Assembly: GCF_024347575.1 (NCBI RefSeq)
Contig: NZ_AP025504.1
Location: 62,001 to 126,000, forward strand
DNA length: 64,000 nucleotides
DNA from: Vibrio pelagius
GTDB taxonomy: Bacteria > Pseudomonadota > Gammaproteobacteria > Enterobacterales > Vibrionaceae
Direction: 5' to 3'
Part shown: positions 62,641 through 64,000 of the stretch, piece by piece
Layout: each line of letters opens with the position of its first letter
Numbering within the stretch: position 1 is the first letter of the stretch
Made by a program: the position numbers and the translations under genes
The notes under the pieces: model-generated
Database searches by the model: none
Told to the model about the DNA's origin: nothing
The model's input: only the letters and a program-made list of their open reading frames with translations

Positions 62641-63114
62641 TTACTTTTCAGATGATGTTGCCGGCTCTATGTAAGCATCGGTGCCCCAAAGTGGAACAGT
62701 TGAAAGACTGTGCTTGAAGCTACCTTCTGTCTCCTTGGTTGTGTAAGACAGATACAGCAAGGTTTGGTTGTCTGCATCGTAAATGCGTCTTACCTTCATT
62801 GTCTTAAAGAAAATGCTTTTTGACTGCTTGAAGACCACTTCACCAGACGCGCTCTTATCTATTTTCGCAATCATCTCAGGAGTGATATCGCCCGTTTGAC
62901 GACATGAGATCGAGCTGTCACTTGGGTCTGCCAGTGAGAAATCCGCCTTGATAGAAGCGATGTGACAGGTGACTCCTGGGATTTTTTCATCGTCGAGGTG
63001 AGAGATCTTAATATCTTTCAAAGTGAAGAAACCAAGTGATACGTCACCAACTTCGTTATCTGAACAACCAGCCAACATGGTTATAATACCTAATGCGATT
63101 AGGGCTTTTTTCAT
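62641..63114 (-). CDS. creA: CreA family protein
   Basis: The 157-residue protein matches E. coli CreA in length. It has a lipoprotein-like signal (LAGC, Cys17) and the family core (VSLGFFTLKDIKI...DDEKIPGVTCHI...DFSLADPSDSSISCRQTG...VFKQSKSIFFKTMKVRRIYDADNQTLLYLSYT). It acts in the periplasm or envelope, and the function of the family is not established. AAAGGA precedes the ATG. Confidence 0.9.
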   Translation of the reverse strand: MKKALIALGIITMLAGCSDNEVGDVSLGFFTLKDIKISHLDDEKIPGVTCHIASIKADFSLADPSDSSISCRQTGDITPEMIAKIDKSASGEVVFKQSKSIFFKTMKVRRIYDADNQTLLYLSYTTKETEGSFKHSLSTVPLWGTDAYIEPATSSEK

Positions 63115-63230
63115 AAGAAGTCCTTTTAATTTATAGAGTTCTAATTACTATAAGGAGTATTGAAAGCTTGAATACGAGTGTAGAGCTTTTCGCTCTATTC
63201 GAAAAGGTAGTATTGGGAGAACCTTAATTT

Positions 63231-63347
63231 ATGAAGCATTTAAAGTACTTGTTGGTAGTCACGATGCTCTGTATGCTCTCTGCTTGTAGCTCGGCGCCTA
63301 AGGCGACCGTATGCCTTCCAAATAATTGTGATATTTGGGGATACTAA
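63231..63347 (+). CDS. Tiny lipoprotein (38 aa)
   Basis: The 38-codon frame encodes a hydrophobic signal with lipobox LSAC (Cys19). The short mature peptide has two cysteines (VCLPNNC) and ends in DIWGY. GGGAGA lies 10 bases before the ATG. It precedes the next gene by 17 bases and may be cotranscribed with it. I recognise no family. Length and lipobox recall small entericidin-like or YjbF-size lipoproteins only in size. Confidence 0.65.
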   Translation: MKHLKYLLVVTMLCMLSACSSAPKATVCLPNNCDIWGY

Positions 63348-63364
63348 AAGTAGGTAGTAAAAGA

Positions 63365-63859
63365 ATGAATAATGAAATACCTGAAATCGCGCTGAAAAAG
63401 AACGCGTGGTTGGCAAGTCAAGTGGATGTTGCTTATCCGGCGAAAGAGAGTTTGCTTGGTCGAGATGTTTATCAAGCCAACCTTGCCAAGAAAAGCTATC
63501 AACTGCTTCCTTCAAATCAAACTCCTTCCCATATTGAAGAAATTCACAAAGTCGACTTTCATAAGCTCACCGTTTTATTCTCGCTTAATCAAGCCAGCGT
63601 TTATGAAAGTGAGTTCGATAAAACTCATATCCTTGAGTTCTTGAGCCAAATTATCTTGTCTGACGAATATCAACTTTATATAGGAACCCTTGGTTCTGAT
63701 GTCGTAGCCAGTGCAATTGTTACTGTCGAAGAAGACGAAGTTCTGATTTCGGATATCGTTAACCAAGCGGGGCAGGATACAATAGGTTTTGCTCATCAAC
63801 TCGTCTCATTACTAGAAAGTTCGATAACTCCCAATACCAAGGTGTGGGTGGAAAGTTAA
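63365..63859 (+). CDS. GNAT-like protein, unknown substrate
   Basis: From the ATG at 63365 the product is 164 residues. The second half (LYIGTLGSDVVASAIVTVEEDEVLISDIVNQAGQDTIGFAHQLVSLLE) reads like the central strands and motif A region of GNAT acetyltransferases. The usual R/Q-x-x-G-x-G/A loop is replaced by NQAGQDTIG. It may be a degenerate or non-catalytic member. An upstream TTG at 63335 would overlap the small lipoprotein and is not preferred. Confidence 0.5.
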   Translation: MNNEIPEIALKKNAWLASQVDVAYPAKESLLGRDVYQANLAKKSYQLLPSNQTPSHIEEIHKVDFHKLTVLFSLNQASVYESEFDKTHILEFLSQIILSDEYQLYIGTLGSDVVASAIVTVEEDEVLISDIVNQAGQDTIGFAHQLVSLLESSITPNTKVWVES

Positions 63860-64000
63860 TACAAAAAGTGGGAGTGCGCTCCCGCTATAACCGGCTATTA
63901 CCACTCGTTCACTGATAAGCAACTGTCTTTACTTCACATTAATGTCACGTCTTTGTGTTTAAATTATCAACAAATCCTCCCAATAGACTGCTTTTGTCGC

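Noticed and set aside
1..64000. CRISPR array, integrase, transposase or prophage genes
   Set aside because: I saw no regularly spaced repeats, recombinase motifs or phage structural genes in the window.

Overview
The window reads as a Vibrio chromosome segment, probably the second chromosome. It has moderate GC, strong Shine-Dalgarno sites, and close full-length matches to gamma-proteobacterial RavA/ViaA, Gsk, CreA, Dld, LtaE, ManA and the glycine cleavage enzymes. The left end cuts into a PTS permease gene. No function was checked by database search: all names come from reading motifs, lengths and neighbourhood.

Layout. (1) 1-6.8 kb: a mannosylglycerate utilisation operon (mngA', mngB, glycerate kinase, manA). 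(2) 6.9-9.3 kb: a small monooxygenase, a fatty acid desaturase with FabR-like operators, and a GNAT enzyme. (3) 9.3-14.7 kb: an AT-rich, probably acquired island. It holds a long palindrome, small ORFs of unknown function, and a tightly coupled operon. The operon encodes a membrane-bound winged-helix regulator, a small periplasmic partner (ToxR/ToxS- or VtrA/VtrC-like layout), a GGDEF protein and a receiver-TPR protein. (4) 14.8-24.6 kb: YlqF GTPase, LtaE, Nudix, RavA-ViaA, a tRNA cluster (Cys, truncated Gly, Leu, Cys), a chemoreceptor and a lipoprotein. (5) 24.7-28.9 kb: lipase, another tRNA-Cys, a LysR regulator and D-lactate dehydrogenase. (6) 29-41.6 kb: an iron/haem-type uptake locus. It has TonB-ExbD-ExbB, a Slam-type translocator, a hemophilin-like secreted protein, two paralogous PKD lipoproteins, a large TonB-dependent receptor with a signalling domain, and FecR/FecI. 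(7) 41.9-46.2 kb: a tRNA-Leu/Cys pair followed by a truncated AAA fragment and a three-gene ABC-3C conflict (defence) system. (8) 46.3-53.7 kb: glycine cleavage/SHMT genes around an XRE-cupin regulator. (9) 53.7-64 kb: a trypsin-like protease, small regulators, ArfB, YqaB-like phosphatase, a PAS-GGDEF protein, Fhs, Gsk, CreA and small proteins.

How the genes work together. The iron locus is one regulon that can be read from the DNA. A perfect Fur box lies at fecI. Five promoters of one ECF type (TTACGG, 16 nt, CGGTRTA) precede the receptor, each PKD lipoprotein, the hemophilin-slam pair and exbB-exbD-tonB. The C1 genes (glyA, gcvHPT, fhs) carry PurR-like boxes and a set of repeated operator-like 16-mers around the XRE-cupin gene. 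The main candidates for undescribed biology are the PKD lipoproteins within the Slam/hemophilin/FecIR regulon, the membrane regulator/GGDEF/receiver-TPR operon, and the ABC-3C cassette beside the tRNA genes.
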